This document shows, piece by piece, positions 11,654 to 20,223 of a stretch of 64,000 nt of DNA. Below the pieces are notes generated by a model. It did no database searches. It was not told the origin of the DNA and was given only the letters and a program-made list of their open reading frames with translations. How positions within the stretch are numbered: the first letter of the stretch is position 1; every line of letters starts with the position of its first letter. The position numbers and the translations under genes were made by a program. This DNA is from Thalassotalea eurytherma (GTDB taxonomy: Bacteria; Pseudomonadota; Gammaproteobacteria; Enterobacterales; Alteromonadaceae): NCBI RefSeq assembly GCF_030161415.1, contig NZ_BSSU01000011.1, forward strand, positions 124,001 to 188,000. Reading direction: 5' to 3'.

Positions 11654-12670
11654 TTAGGTAAGTGTTATCGGTGTTTTACTGGCTTCACCAGCGATTTCAC
11701 TGACCACTTTCGGCATTAAAAAACCGGGTAAAATTGCCATAGTTTGCTTAACGATTTCCTGCACTGTATTTAATGGCAGGTCGAAATGAGCAGCGCCTTG
11801 TACTTTATCAAAAATATGCAAATAGTATGGTTGAATGCCAATATCAAACAATTGTTCACTTAGTTCACTCAAAACCTCAGCACTATCATTCACGCCTTTT
11901 AATAAGGTACTTTGGTTAAACAAAGGAATGTTTGCTAAACGAAATTTATCCACTGCCCGCGTTAGACTATTATCTATTTCGTGGTAATGATTAATATGCA
12001 AGACAACCGCAACCTTTAATCGAGAGCGGGCGAGGCGGCTAACTAATGTTTCAGTGACCCTTGAAGGAATAACAACAGGTAAGCGGCTGTGAATGCGTAA
12101 GCGTTTTACATGTGCTATTTGCTCTATTTCACCAATTAACCAGCTAAGATGTTGATCATTTGCCATTAATGGATCGCCACCACTAAATATGACTTCGTTA
12201 ATCTCTGGATGTTGCTTCATGTAGTTAAGCGCAGACTGCCAGCGTTGTTTATTGGGGCTATTGTCCTGATATGGAAAGTGGCGACGAAAACAATATCTGC
12301 AGTTAACCGCGCAGCCGGCTTTTACAATCATTAAAACCCGATGCTTATATTTGTGTAATAAGCCCTCGGCAACCGTATCGTGTTCTTCTAAAGGGTCAGT
12401 AAAATAACCCGCTTGATGACTAAACTCTTCACTTCTTGGCATTACTTGCATCAGCAGCGGATCAGATATGTCACCTTTTTTCATGCGGCGAATAAATGGT
12501 ACTGGCACGCGAACAGGGAATAGCTTGCGAGCACTAAAGTGTTCTTGGTAACTTTCAAGGTCTAAATCGAGCATTTTTAACAGCTTTTGTGGATCTGTAA
12601 CCACATTTGCTAATTCTTTTTGCCAAGAAGTGTGCAAATCACTGTTAATTTGAGTTATTATCTCGGGCAT
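11654..12670 (-). CDS. epmB: EF-P-(R)-beta-lysylation protein EpmB (lysine 2,3-aminomutase-like)
   Basis: Radical-SAM, PLP-dependent enzyme that converts (S)-alpha-lysine to (R)-beta-lysine for attachment to EF-P. The cluster motif Cys120-x3-Cys124-x2-Cys127 is in AGCAVNCRYCFRRHFPY. The SAM-binding IFSGGDPLM, the RIHSRLPVVIP strand and the PLP-region end LMPKVVSEIAGEASKTP match the family. Start chosen at MPEI (12670), which aligns with E. coli EpmB; the frame is open 20 codons further but that would run into efp. It is divergent from its substrate gene efp, with only 36 bases between start codons. The partner ligase EpmA is not in the window. Confidence 0.95.
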   Translation of the reverse strand: MPEIITQINSDLHTSWQKELANVVTDPQKLLKMLDLDLESYQEHFSARKLFPVRVPVPFIRRMKKGDISDPLLMQVMPRSEEFSHQAGYFTDPLEEHDTVAEGLLHKYKHRVLMIVKAGCAVNCRYCFRRHFPYQDNSPNKQRWQSALNYMKQHPEINEVIFSGGDPLMANDQHLSWLIGEIEQIAHVKRLRIHSRLPVVIPSRVTETLVSRLARSRLKVAVVLHINHYHEIDNSLTRAVDKFRLANIPLFNQSTLLKGVNDSAEVLSELSEQLFDIGIQPYYLHIFDKVQGAAHFDLPLNTVQEIVKQTMAILPGFLMPKVVSEIAGEASKTPITLT

Positions 12671-12706
12671 TTGAAAGACATCTCCGTTTAAATTACGAGA
12701 ACAATT

Positions 12707-13276
12707 ATGGCTACTTTTAGTACAAACCAATTTAAAGCCGGGCTTAAGATAATGCTTGACGGCGAACCATGCAACATTCTTGAGAATGAATTAGTAAAAC
12801 CAGGCAAAGGCCAAGCGTTTAACCGTATTAAAATTCGTAAACTTATCTCAGGTAAAGTGTTAGAAAAAACCTTTAAGTCTGGTGAAAGTGTAGAAGGTGC
12901 AGACGTAATGGACACAGAATTAGCATATTTATATGCTGATGGTGAGTTCTGGCACTTCATGAATAACGATACCTTTGAACAAATTGGCGCAGACGAAAAA
13001 GCTGTTGGCGACATGGAAAAATGGTTAGTAGAAGGTAACATTTGCACGATTACCTTATGGAATGGCTCTCCAATTGCAGTGACACCACCTAACTTTGTTG
13101 AACTAGAAGTGACAGAAACTGATCCTGGCCTTAAAGGTGATACGGCGGGTACTGGTGGTAAACCAGCAACGTTAAGTACAGGTGCCGTGGTACGTGTTCC
13201 TTTATTCGTTCAAATCGGTGAAGTAGTGAAAGTAGATACTCGCTCAGCTGAGTATGTTTCACGTGCTGGTAAGTAA
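12707..13276 (+). CDS. efp: Elongation factor P
   Basis: Translation factor that rescues ribosomes stalled on polyproline. It has 189 residues with the three beta-barrel domains of the family. The modified residue Lys34 is in VKPGKGQAF, exactly at the EpmAB target position, which fits the adjacent epmB. The C-terminal signature around [26 protein letters not shown] is complete. Its promoter must overlap the 5' end of epmB because the two start codons are 36 bases apart. A strong terminator follows 16 bases after the stop. Confidence 0.98.
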   Translation: MATFSTNQFKAGLKIMLDGEPCNILENELVKPGKGQAFNRIKIRKLISGKVLEKTFKSGESVEGADVMDTELAYLYADGEFWHFMNNDTFEQIGADEKAVGDMEKWLVEGNICTITLWNGSPIAVTPPNFVELEVTETDPGLKGDTAGTGGKPATLSTGAVVRVPLFVQIGEVVKVDTRSAEYVSRAGK

Positions 13277-13292
13277 AGAATAAGTATTTAAT

Positions 13293-13322
13293 AAAAAAAG
13301 CCTGCTTTAAGCAGGCTTTTTT
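13293..13322 (+). terminator. Rho-independent terminator after efp
   Basis: AAAAAAAGCCTGCTTTAAGC-AGGCTTTTTT: stem AAAGCCTGC / GCAGGCTTT with a TTTAA-type loop and T tail. Confidence 0.9.
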
Positions 13323-13476
13323 GCATTTTGCTACGTAGATTTACACTTGTTCTACGCTTTCAAAGTAAAAACAACGTTATTATTGAAAACAAGAATAATG
13401 CCCATATTTACGTCTAAGTTAACCATGTTGATTTAAATTTAAATTTCAACGCCTTAAACGCGCAGAGGTTCATGAT

Positions 13477-14397
13477 ATGCAGCCAGCACTAGAAATTACT
13501 GGATTAGAAAAAATTTATAAAGGTGGCTTTAAAGCGCTTAAAGGTATTGACCTGCAAGTAAACCAAGGAGACTTCTTTGCGTTGCTAGGCCCTAATGGAG
13601 CGGGTAAATCGACAACGATAGGTGTGATTACCTCATTAGTAAATAAAACAGCTGGCAATGTAAAAGTATTCGGTCACAGTATTGATAATGAACTAGAAGC
13701 AGCAAAAAGTCATATTGGTTTAGTGCCACAAGAATTTAATTTTAATCAGTTCGAATCATTAACCCGAATTCTGGTTAACCAAGCTGGATATTATGGCGTA
13801 CCGCGTGATCTTGCGCATGAACGTGCTGAAAAGTATCTAAAACAGCTCGATTTATGGGAAAAACGTGATGACGCAGCAAGAATGTTATCGGGTGGTATGA
13901 AACGCCGCTTGATGATTGCACGTGCGTTAATGCACCAGCCTAAAATGTTGATTTTAGATGAGCCAACAGCTGGTGTCGATATTGAGTTAAGACGTTCAAT
14001 GTGGGAATTCTTAACCCAAATAAATGAACAAGGCATCACAATTATTTTGACTACGCATTATTTAGAAGAAGCAGAAATGCTGTGTAGACACATTGCGATC
14101 ATCGACAGTGGTGAGATCGTTCAAAATACGAGTATGAAAGCTTTGTTAGCAACCTTAGATATAGAAACGTTCGTTTTAGACATTGGTCAAAAGCCTGACA
14201 GCCTATCATTAGCGGTAACGCATCGATTACTTGACGAGCATACCCTTGAAGTTGAAGTGTCTAAGTCAGAATCTTTAAATGGTGTGTTTGCCCAGCTCAG
14301 TGAGCAGGGTGTTGAAGTAAAAAGTATGCGAAACAAAAGTAATCGATTAGAAGAACTATTCGTGAGACTTGTGAATAATAATGACGGAGCAAAATAA
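13477..14397 (+). CDS. yadG: ABC transporter ATP-binding protein YadG
   Basis: ATPase subunit of the YadGH ABC-2 exporter. Walker A is GPNGAGKST (residues 38-46), the signature is LSGGMKRR (137-144), Walker B is LILDEP (158-163), and the switch His is in TTHYLEE (His194). The length (306 aa) and many phrases, such as QEFNFN and NQAGYYGV, match E. coli YadG. The C-terminal extension ends in RNKSNRLEELFVRLVN, typical of this group. The permease gene follows at once and a methyltransferase gene overlaps the permease stop by one base, so the three form an operon. The exported substrate is not known. Confidence 0.93.
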   Translation: MQPALEITGLEKIYKGGFKALKGIDLQVNQGDFFALLGPNGAGKSTTIGVITSLVNKTAGNVKVFGHSIDNELEAAKSHIGLVPQEFNFNQFESLTRILVNQAGYYGVPRDLAHERAEKYLKQLDLWEKRDDAARMLSGGMKRRLMIARALMHQPKMLILDEPTAGVDIELRRSMWEFLTQINEQGITIILTTHYLEEAEMLCRHIAIIDSGEIVQNTSMKALLATLDIETFVLDIGQKPDSLSLAVTHRLLDEHTLEVEVSKSESLNGVFAQLSEQGVEVKSMRNKSNRLEELFVRLVNNNDGAK

Positions 14398-14398
14398 G

Positions 14399-15172
14399 AT
14401 GCAAAATCGAATCAACCTCATTGCATTAAAAAGCATTCTTCATAAAGAAGTGCACCGTTTTATGCGAATTTGGGTGCAAACGCTTGTACCACCGGCAATT
14501 ACCATTAGTTTGTATTTCATCATTTTTGGCTCACTGATCGGCTCTCGTATTGGGCAAATGGGGGGCTTTGATTATATGACCTTTATTGTGCCTGGTTTAA
14601 TTATGATGAGTGTCATAACCAATTCATACTCGAATGTAGCGTCATCATTTTTTAGTGCTAAATGGCAACGAAATGTTGAAGAAATGCTTGTCGCACCAGT
14701 ACCTAACTGGGTCATTGTTGCGGGGTATGTTGGTGGCGGTATGGCACGCGGTATGTTAGTAGGACTAATCGTGACTATTATTGCGATGTTTTTTACTGAC
14801 ATTCAAATTCACAATATCTGGGTTATCCTTATTACTGTCAGTTTAACCGCCGCTGTTTTCTCGTTAGGTGGTTTGATCAATGCTGTTTTTGCAGGCAGCT
14901 TTGATGATATCTCAATTATTCCTACCTTTGTCTTAACGCCATTAACGTACTTAGGCGGCGTTTTTTATTCGTTAAGTCTATTGCCCGAGTTTTGGCAAGG
15001 TGTCTCAAAATTAAATCCTATTGTGTATATGGTTAGTGCATTTCGCTACGGCTTCCTAGGTTATCAAGACGTAAGCTTGACGACATCTTTCATTGTCATC
15101 GGTATTTTTATTGTCAGTTTGTATGCTATTGCCATGACATTAATATCTAAAGGGATAGGGTTACGTAGTTAA
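14399..15172 (+). CDS. yadH: ABC-2 type transport permease YadH
   Basis: Membrane subunit of the YadGH exporter with about six membrane segments. Phrases such as HRFMRIWVQTLVPP, GLIMMSVITNSYSNVASSFF and FVLTPLTYLGGVFYSL closely match E. coli YadH. I chose ATG 14399 rather than the in-frame ATG at 14381, because the former has a GGAG site 9 bases upstream, does not overlap yadG, and aligns with the E. coli start. The stop TAA shares its last base with the ATG of the next gene. Confidence 0.93.
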   Translation: MQNRINLIALKSILHKEVHRFMRIWVQTLVPPAITISLYFIIFGSLIGSRIGQMGGFDYMTFIVPGLIMMSVITNSYSNVASSFFSAKWQRNVEEMLVAPVPNWVIVAGYVGGGMARGMLVGLIVTIIAMFFTDIQIHNIWVILITVSLTAAVFSLGGLINAVFAGSFDDISIIPTFVLTPLTYLGGVFYSLSLLPEFWQGVSKLNPIVYMVSAFRYGFLGYQDVSLTTSFIVIGIFIVSLYAIAMTLISKGIGLRS

Positions 15173-15855
15173 TGAGTTTTGGTGATTCAAAAGTAATAAT
15201 TTCAAATCAAGACGGTGTGCATGACAAGCTTGAAGATATTGTCCAAAAGCACCTGAAGCACCGTTTTGAAAAACCGTATTCTCAACATACGCTTGATGTT
15301 TTTAACGCACTTGATGCGGAAATAAAGACGTTTCAGGGGAGTGTGATTCTTGATGCTTGCTGTGGTGTTGGCCAAAGCACACGCATACTTGCCAAGCGAA
15401 ACCCTGATGCCTTGGTTATTGGCGTCGATAAATCGGCCAATCGCATTGATCGTAATGTGGATGAGCATATTGATGAGAGCTTAGCGAACCTACCTAATGT
15501 AAGGCTTGTAAGAGCAGATCTTAATGACTTTTATCGTTTAGTCGCGCAGTCAGGCTGGCCTATTGAGCAACATTTCATTTTGTATCCAAACCCGTGGCCA
15601 AAATCAAAACATATTCAACGTCGCTGGCATGGTAGTGCTGTTTTTCCGACTATACTGCAAATAGGTCAACGTATTGAGTTGCGTAGCAATTGGCCACTGT
15701 ATTTGGAAGAATTTGCTGCAGCAACTAAGATAGTGGGTGGCTTTACGACTGAATTGGCAGTGGTTGATGATGAGATGCCAATAACGCCATTTGAAGCAAA
15801 ATATAAGGCGAGTGGCCAAATTTGTTATCAATTGGTTTTAACCAGAACGGCTTAG
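15172..15855 (+). CDS. TrmB-like SAM-dependent methyltransferase
   Basis: Class I methyltransferase related to tRNA (guanine46-N7)-methyltransferase. The SAM-binding loop is VILDACCGVGQST (residues about 59-71), the acidic end of the next strand is VIGVDKSANR, and the catalytic region is ILYPNPWPKSKHIQRRWH, which is the TrmB PDPWPKKRH motif with Asn in place of the first Asp. At 227 aa it is close to TrmB length. Translational coupling to yadH (TAATG) places it in the exporter operon. It may be a second TrmB paralogue with another target rather than the housekeeping TrmB, whose gene is not in the window. Confidence 0.75.
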   Translation: MSFGDSKVIISNQDGVHDKLEDIVQKHLKHRFEKPYSQHTLDVFNALDAEIKTFQGSVILDACCGVGQSTRILAKRNPDALVIGVDKSANRIDRNVDEHIDESLANLPNVRLVRADLNDFYRLVAQSGWPIEQHFILYPNPWPKSKHIQRRWHGSAVFPTILQIGQRIELRSNWPLYLEEFAAATKIVGGFTTELAVVDDEMPITPFEAKYKASGQICYQLVLTRTA

Positions 15856-15913
15856 TGATATTTACCAATTATTTGTGTTTTAGACAAAGTTTGTGTTTAA
15901 CCTGTTAGCTGTC

Positions 15914-15936
15914 GAATTTTATTTTACATAAAATTC
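15914..15936. repeat. AT-rich perfect palindrome upstream of the 32-codon ORF
   Basis: GAATTTTAT-TTTAC-ATAAAATTC: 9-bp arms, 5-base spacer. It lacks G/C pairs and a T tail, so it is a poor terminator; it could be an operator. It lies 58 bp before the small ORF. Confidence 0.4.
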
Positions 15937-15994
15937 AACAAGTTAAGTTTGGCTTGTATTTTGAATCCTTTATATCGAAAACAAGGAGGAAATT

Positions 15995-16093
15995 ATGCAA
16001 ACGAATGTTAAAAAACAGGTATTGAGAAAAGCCTTTATCGGCTTATTATTTTTAGAAGCTGGATTTTTGCTTAGTGCAAATTTAGTCTCTTAA
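15995..16093 (+). CDS. Putative 32-residue single-pass membrane peptide
   Basis: Short ORF with a near-perfect ribosome site (AAGGAGGA, 4 bases before ATG). The product has a basic N-terminus (MQTNVKKQVLRKA) and a hydrophobic segment (FIGLLFLEAGFLLSANLV), as in small bacterial membrane proteins. It lies alone in the 428-bp gap between the TrmB-like gene and panP. No homologue is known to me. The evidence is the ribosome site and the clear amphipathic-basic plus hydrophobic layout; conservation has not been tested. Confidence 0.5.
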   Translation: MQTNVKKQVLRKAFIGLLFLEAGFLLSANLVS

Positions 16094-16283
16094 ATACAAA
16101 AAGTAGAAGACTTTTAATGCATTTTTTATTACAGTGCCGCTCTTGTAAATTAAATTTGTAAGAACTATTTAGCGATTATACTCAAGTAAGGATACTTTTT
16201 ACGGAAACTTATGTGAAAGTTTTCTTGTCGCTTATCAAGTTAATCAAGGTTTTAAATTAGTTTTGCGTACTGTTTTAAATAAA

Positions 16284-17927
16284 ATGAGCTCAACGACGCG
16301 TCGCGCCAGTGCAACGCAAGAGTCTTTACATCGAATTTTTACCATTCCTGAAGCGCCAGATTCAACGCTTGGCGTGATCGAAAAGGAAATGTCTGAGAAT
16401 TTGTTGGGCTTTTTAGGCCAGCATATTGTTGCTGTTGAAAAACCGTTAAATGAAATTGAAAAAGACTTTGCTTGTTCGGCGCTGCCTGAAGAGCCAGAGT
16501 TTGTCTCGGATCATATTCACCACTTATTGAACAAACTTGTTGCTCAATCTGTTCATACGTCAAGTCCGAGCTTTATTGGCCATATGACCTCTGCGTTGCC
16601 TTATTTCATCTTACCGCTATCTAAACTCATGGTAGGTTTGAATCAAAACCTGGTGAAAATTGAGACATCGAAAGCTTTTACGCCATTAGAGCGTCAAGTA
16701 TTAGGTATGATGCATCGACTGGTTTATGGCGATAATGATGATTTCTATCAGCAATGGATGCACAGCGCTAATCACTCGTTAGGTGCATTTTGCTCTGGTG
16801 GCACCGTTGCTAATCTGACTGCTCTTTGGGTTGCCCGTAACAATTTACTCAAAGCTGATGGCGAATTCAAAGGTGTCGCTCGCGAAGGCTTATTTAAAGC
16901 ACTAAAACACTATCAGTATGATGGTATGGCTATATTGGTTTCTGAACGAGGTCATTATTCGCTTAAGAAGTCTGCTGATGTTCTTGGTATTGGCCAAGAC
17001 AGTGTGATTGCCATCCCGACAGATAAATATAATAAAATTGATATCAATGCACTGGCAGATAAATGTCAGGAATTAACCCGCAATAATATCCGCGTTCTGA
17101 GCATTGTTGGTGTTGCCGGTACAACAGAAACAGGCAATATCGATCCATTAATGGAAATGGCCAAAATTGCACAGCAATATCAATGTCATTTTCATGTCGA
17201 TGCTGCGTGGGGCGGGGCAACGTTATTGTCTAATACTCACCGTAAGTTAATGGCAGGCATTGAGCTCGCTGATTCAGTCACGATTGATGCCCATAAACAA
17301 ATGTATGTACCAATGGGCGCAGGCTTAGTGGTATTTAAAAACCCTGCGTCAGTAGCGGCAATTGAACACCACGCTGAATATATTCTGCGTAAAGGCTCTA
17401 AAGATTTAGGTTCTCATACTCTAGAAGGTTCGCGACCAGGTATGGCGATGCTTGTTTATGCAAGTTTGCATATTATTAGCCGTCAGGGTTACGAAATGTT
17501 GATTGATCAAAGTATCGACAAAGCACATTACTTTGCGCAAAAAATTAATGAGCATCCTGAATTTGAACTGGTAACAGCCCCTGAGCTTTGTTTACTAACT
17601 TATCGCTACGTGCCTAAAGAAGTTCAGGCAATGCTTGAAATTGCTTCTCAAGATCAGATAGAAGTCATCAATAGTTTATTAGATAAACTAACGAAGTTTA
17701 TTCAGAAAAGACAACGGGAAAGCGGTAAGTCTTTTGTATCGCGTACTCGTATTGAAGTAAACCGTTACCAAGGTAAGAAAGTATTAGTGTTCCGCGTAGT
17801 TTTAGCGAATCCGTTAACAACTAAAGATATTTTAAATGACATCCTTGCTGAGCAATGTGAGTTAGCAAAAGAGTCGCAAAAATATTTACCGGAGCTTCTT
17901 GCACAAGTAGCAAAAGCTAGCGTTTAG
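16284..17927 (+). CDS. panP: PLP-dependent aspartate 1-decarboxylase PanP
   Basis: Group II PLP decarboxylase that makes beta-alanine from aspartate for pantothenate synthesis, replacing pyruvoyl-type PanD. The N-terminal phrases LHRIFTIPEAPDSTLG, SVHTSSPSFIGHMTSALPYF and LNQNLVKIETSKAFTPLERQ are those of PanP proteins of Vibrio and Shewanella. The substrate/PLP region HVDAAWGGA and the PLP Lys in DAHKQMYVPMGAG (Lys338) are intact. Start set at ATG 16284, which aligns with relatives; an in-frame TTG at 16263 is possible but would add seven residues foreign to the family. It is convergent with panC and panB, which use its product, and separated from them by a bidirectional terminator. Confidence 0.93.
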   Translation: MSSTTRRASATQESLHRIFTIPEAPDSTLGVIEKEMSENLLGFLGQHIVAVEKPLNEIEKDFACSALPEEPEFVSDHIHHLLNKLVAQSVHTSSPSFIGHMTSALPYFILPLSKLMVGLNQNLVKIETSKAFTPLERQVLGMMHRLVYGDNDDFYQQWMHSANHSLGAFCSGGTVANLTALWVARNNLLKADGEFKGVAREGLFKALKHYQYDGMAILVSERGHYSLKKSADVLGIGQDSVIAIPTDKYNKIDINALADKCQELTRNNIRVLSIVGVAGTTETGNIDPLMEMAKIAQQYQCHFHVDAAWGGATLLSNTHRKLMAGIELADSVTIDAHKQMYVPMGAGLVVFKNPASVAAIEHHAEYILRKGSKDLGSHTLEGSRPGMAMLVYASLHIISRQGYEMLIDQSIDKAHYFAQKINEHPEFELVTAPELCLLTYRYVPKEVQAMLEIASQDQIEVINSLLDKLTKFIQKRQRESGKSFVSRTRIEVNRYQGKKVLVFRVVLANPLTTKDILNDILAEQCELAKESQKYLPELLAQVAKASV

Positions 17928-17944
17928 CTTTTTACTAATAGATC

Positions 17945-17985
17945 AAAAAAGGGCCAAAGTAACACGTTACTTTGGCCCTTTTTGT
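17945..17985. terminator. Bidirectional terminator between panP and panC
   Basis: AAAAAAGGGCCAAAGTAAC and GTTACTTTGGCCCTTTTT form a long perfect stem with A and T runs on the two sides, between the convergent panP and panC stops. Confidence 0.93.
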
Positions 17986-17997
17986 TTTCAAATTAAA

Positions 17998-18858
17998 TTA
18001 GTCTCTCGAAAACTGCACGTTGTCGATAAGTCGTGCTTTACCACAGTGTGCTGCAGCCAATATAACTAAATTGGTATCATCATCACTTGCAGGGTTTAGT
18101 GTGCGCGCGTGACAAACATGAATGTAGTCTGTTTTCATCCCTGCTTCATCAATTGCCTTTGACGCTTGTTTTGCTAAACCGATAAAGTCGGTATCTTCTT
18201 TGGGGGCACTTTTAATCGCTTCTACTAACCATTGCATTTGTTGGTTAAGTGTTGGAGCAATCGCCTTTTCTTCAGGTGTTAAATAGTTATTACGAGAGCT
18301 CATAGCAAGGCCGCTTGCTTCACGCTTGGTTGCAACAGGGATAATGTCGATAGGCATCGACAAGTCTTCCACCATGGTTTGTATCACCTGCACTTGCTGG
18401 TAGTCTTTTAAACCAAAACATGCGACATCAGGTTGTACCAAATTAAAAAGCTTACAGACAACTGTTGATACACCTCTGAAATGACCCGGACGACTTTCAC
18501 CACAGTAGCCTTCAGAAACATTAGGTACTTCAACAAAGCTTTGCTTGTCTAAGCCTTTTGGGTAAATCATTTCTGGCGTAGGGGTAAATAATAAGTCGGC
18601 GCCTTCAGCTATCAGCTTAGCTTGATCGTCAGCAAGTGTTCTAGGGTAGGCTTCAATATCTTCATTTGCGCCAAATTGCATAGGGTTAACAAAGATACTA
18701 ACAACGATTTTGTCAGCGTGTTTCTTTGCTTCAGTTACCAAAGAGATATGGCCAGCATGTAAGTTGCCCATGGTTGGCACAAAACCAATCTTTAAACCTG
18801 ATTGGCGCCACTGATTTATTTGCTCACGCAGAGCGCTGATATTCGATACTGTTTGCAC
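17998..18858 (-). CDS. panC: Pantothenate synthetase
   Basis: Joins pantoate and beta-alanine with ATP to give pantothenate. The HIGH-type motif is [14 protein letters not shown] (about 29-42). Further family motifs are [30 protein letters not shown] and MSSRNNYL. At 286 aa it has normal length. It is the last gene of the minus-strand block, 20 bases after panB, and faces panP, which makes its beta-alanine. Confidence 0.97.
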   Translation of the reverse strand: MQTVSNISALREQINQWRQSGLKIGFVPTMGNLHAGHISLVTEAKKHADKIVVSIFVNPMQFGANEDIEAYPRTLADDQAKLIAEGADLLFTPTPEMIYPKGLDKQSFVEVPNVSEGYCGESRPGHFRGVSTVVCKLFNLVQPDVACFGLKDYQQVQVIQTMVEDLSMPIDIIPVATKREASGLAMSSRNNYLTPEEKAIAPTLNQQMQWLVEAIKSAPKEDTDFIGLAKQASKAIDEAGMKTDYIHVCHARTLNPASDDDTNLVILAAAHCGKARLIDNVQFSRD

Positions 18859-18878
18859 GTCTATTATCCGCGATTAGG

Positions 18879-19676
18879 CTATTTGAAAATATGCTCTTCA
18901 CCAGGGAAGTTGCCTGCGCTTACTTCACTGATATATAACTCAACGGCTTTCTTAATGTCACCGGTATCCTGTAAAAAATTACGAGAAAACTTTGGCATAT
19001 AACTACATGAAATGCCTAAAGCATCATGCATTACTAAAATTTGCCCGTCAGTGTCTTTACCAGCACCAATGCCAATCGTTGGGATGGTAACAGCGTCAGT
19101 AATAGCAGCACCAAGATCAGCTGGAATACATTCTAAAACAAGCAGTTGAACGCCAGCTGCTTCTAACGCTTTAGCTTCTTCAATCATCGTTTGCGCTTGG
19201 CACGCTTCACGACCTTGAACTTTAAAACCACCAAATACGTTTACTGACTGAGGTGTTAAACCAAGGTGACCACATACAGGAATACCACGCTCAACTAACG
19301 CTTTAATTGTCTCAGTAAGCCATGAACCACCTTCCATCTTCACCATGCTCGCGCCAGCTTGCATCAGTTTAGTCGCATTAACATAGGCCATTTCTGTCGT
19401 TGCGTATGTCATGAATGGCATATCACCGATAATAAGCGTGTTTTCAACACCCGCACGAACACTTCGGGTGTGGTAAGCCATATCGTCAATCGTCACTGGT
19501 AATGTGTCGTCTTGGCCCTGCAGCACCATACCAAGTGAGTCGCCTATTAAGATGGCGTGAATACCTGCCTGATCAAAAAGCTTTGCAAAGCTGGCATCAT
19601 ATGCAGTGATTGTCGAAATTTTTTCACCTTGCTGCTTCATTTTTAACAGCGTAGAAGTGGTGATTTTTTTAGCCAT
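18879..19676 (-). CDS. panB: 3-methyl-2-oxobutanoate hydroxymethyltransferase
   Basis: Makes ketopantoate from ketoisovalerate and methylene-tetrahydrofolate. Motifs: [35 protein letters not shown] (metal/substrate region), [11 protein letters not shown], and the catalytic [12 protein letters not shown]. 265 aa is typical. It lies 52 bases after folK and 20 before panC; folK and panB both belong to folate-linked chemistry. Confidence 0.97.
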   Translation of the reverse strand: MAKKITTSTLLKMKQQGEKISTITAYDASFAKLFDQAGIHAILIGDSLGMVLQGQDDTLPVTIDDMAYHTRSVRAGVENTLIIGDMPFMTYATTEMAYVNATKLMQAGASMVKMEGGSWLTETIKALVERGIPVCGHLGLTPQSVNVFGGFKVQGREACQAQTMIEEAKALEAAGVQLLVLECIPADLGAAITDAVTIPTIGIGAGKDTDGQILVMHDALGISCSYMPKFSRNFLQDTGDIKKAVELYISEVSAGNFPGEEHIFK

Positions 19677-19728
19677 GAGTCTTAAAACCTATAGGTTAAA
19701 TTTGAGCTTTATTGTAAATAAAACACGA

Positions 19729-20220
19729 TTAATTGCCACTAAGAATTGTTAACCCATTTGGGTCGATTGTGTTACTTAATGTTTTTATCGTGCTGCCATC
19801 AGGCAGTATTAGTGTTGGAGCGATTTCAGCTAAAGGAAGAATAACAAATTCACGAGCTTTCATACCGTAGTGAGGAACAATCAAGCGCTCTGTATCAATA
19901 ACTAGTTGGTCAATTAACAGGATATCTAAATCGAGTACACGAGCACCCCAGCGATTACCCTTTATCCGTTCGCGTCCAAACTCACCTTCAATACGTTGTA
20001 ATTCATCGAGTAGTTCAAAGGGCTCAAGGGATGTTTCAAGTTCAGCAACCGCATTGACATAATCAGGTTGGTCTTGAGGCCCCATTGGCTTGCTACCGTA
20101 TAATGATGAAGCTTGGATTAAAGACGTTTGCTCAATGGTGTTAAGCGCATTAATCGCTTCGCAAACTTGTGTTAATGGATCGCTTAAATTACTACCGATA
20201 CCAATAAATACCTTAGCCAT
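19729..20220 (-). CDS. folK: 2-amino-4-hydroxy-6-hydroxymethyldihydropteridine pyrophosphokinase
   Basis: Transfers pyrophosphate from ATP to the pterin in folate synthesis. The N-terminal IGIGSNLSDP, SSLYGSKPMGPQDQPDYVNAVAELET and the metal-binding RWGARVLDLDILL with VPHYGMKAREFVILPL are diagnostic. 163 aa. Its start is three bases after the pcnB stop, so the two are translationally close; the pcnB-folK pairing is usual in Gammaproteobacteria. Confidence 0.97.
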   Translation of the reverse strand: MAKVFIGIGSNLSDPLTQVCEAINALNTIEQTSLIQASSLYGSKPMGPQDQPDYVNAVAELETSLEPFELLDELQRIEGEFGRERIKGNRWGARVLDLDILLIDQLVIDTERLIVPHYGMKAREFVILPLAEIAPTLILPDGSTIKTLSNTIDPNGLTILSGN

Positions 20221-20223
20221 GGT

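Noticed and set aside
14381-14398. ATG 14381 as yadH start
   Set aside because: It overlaps yadG and adds six residues absent from E. coli YadH; ATG 14399 has a better ribosome site.
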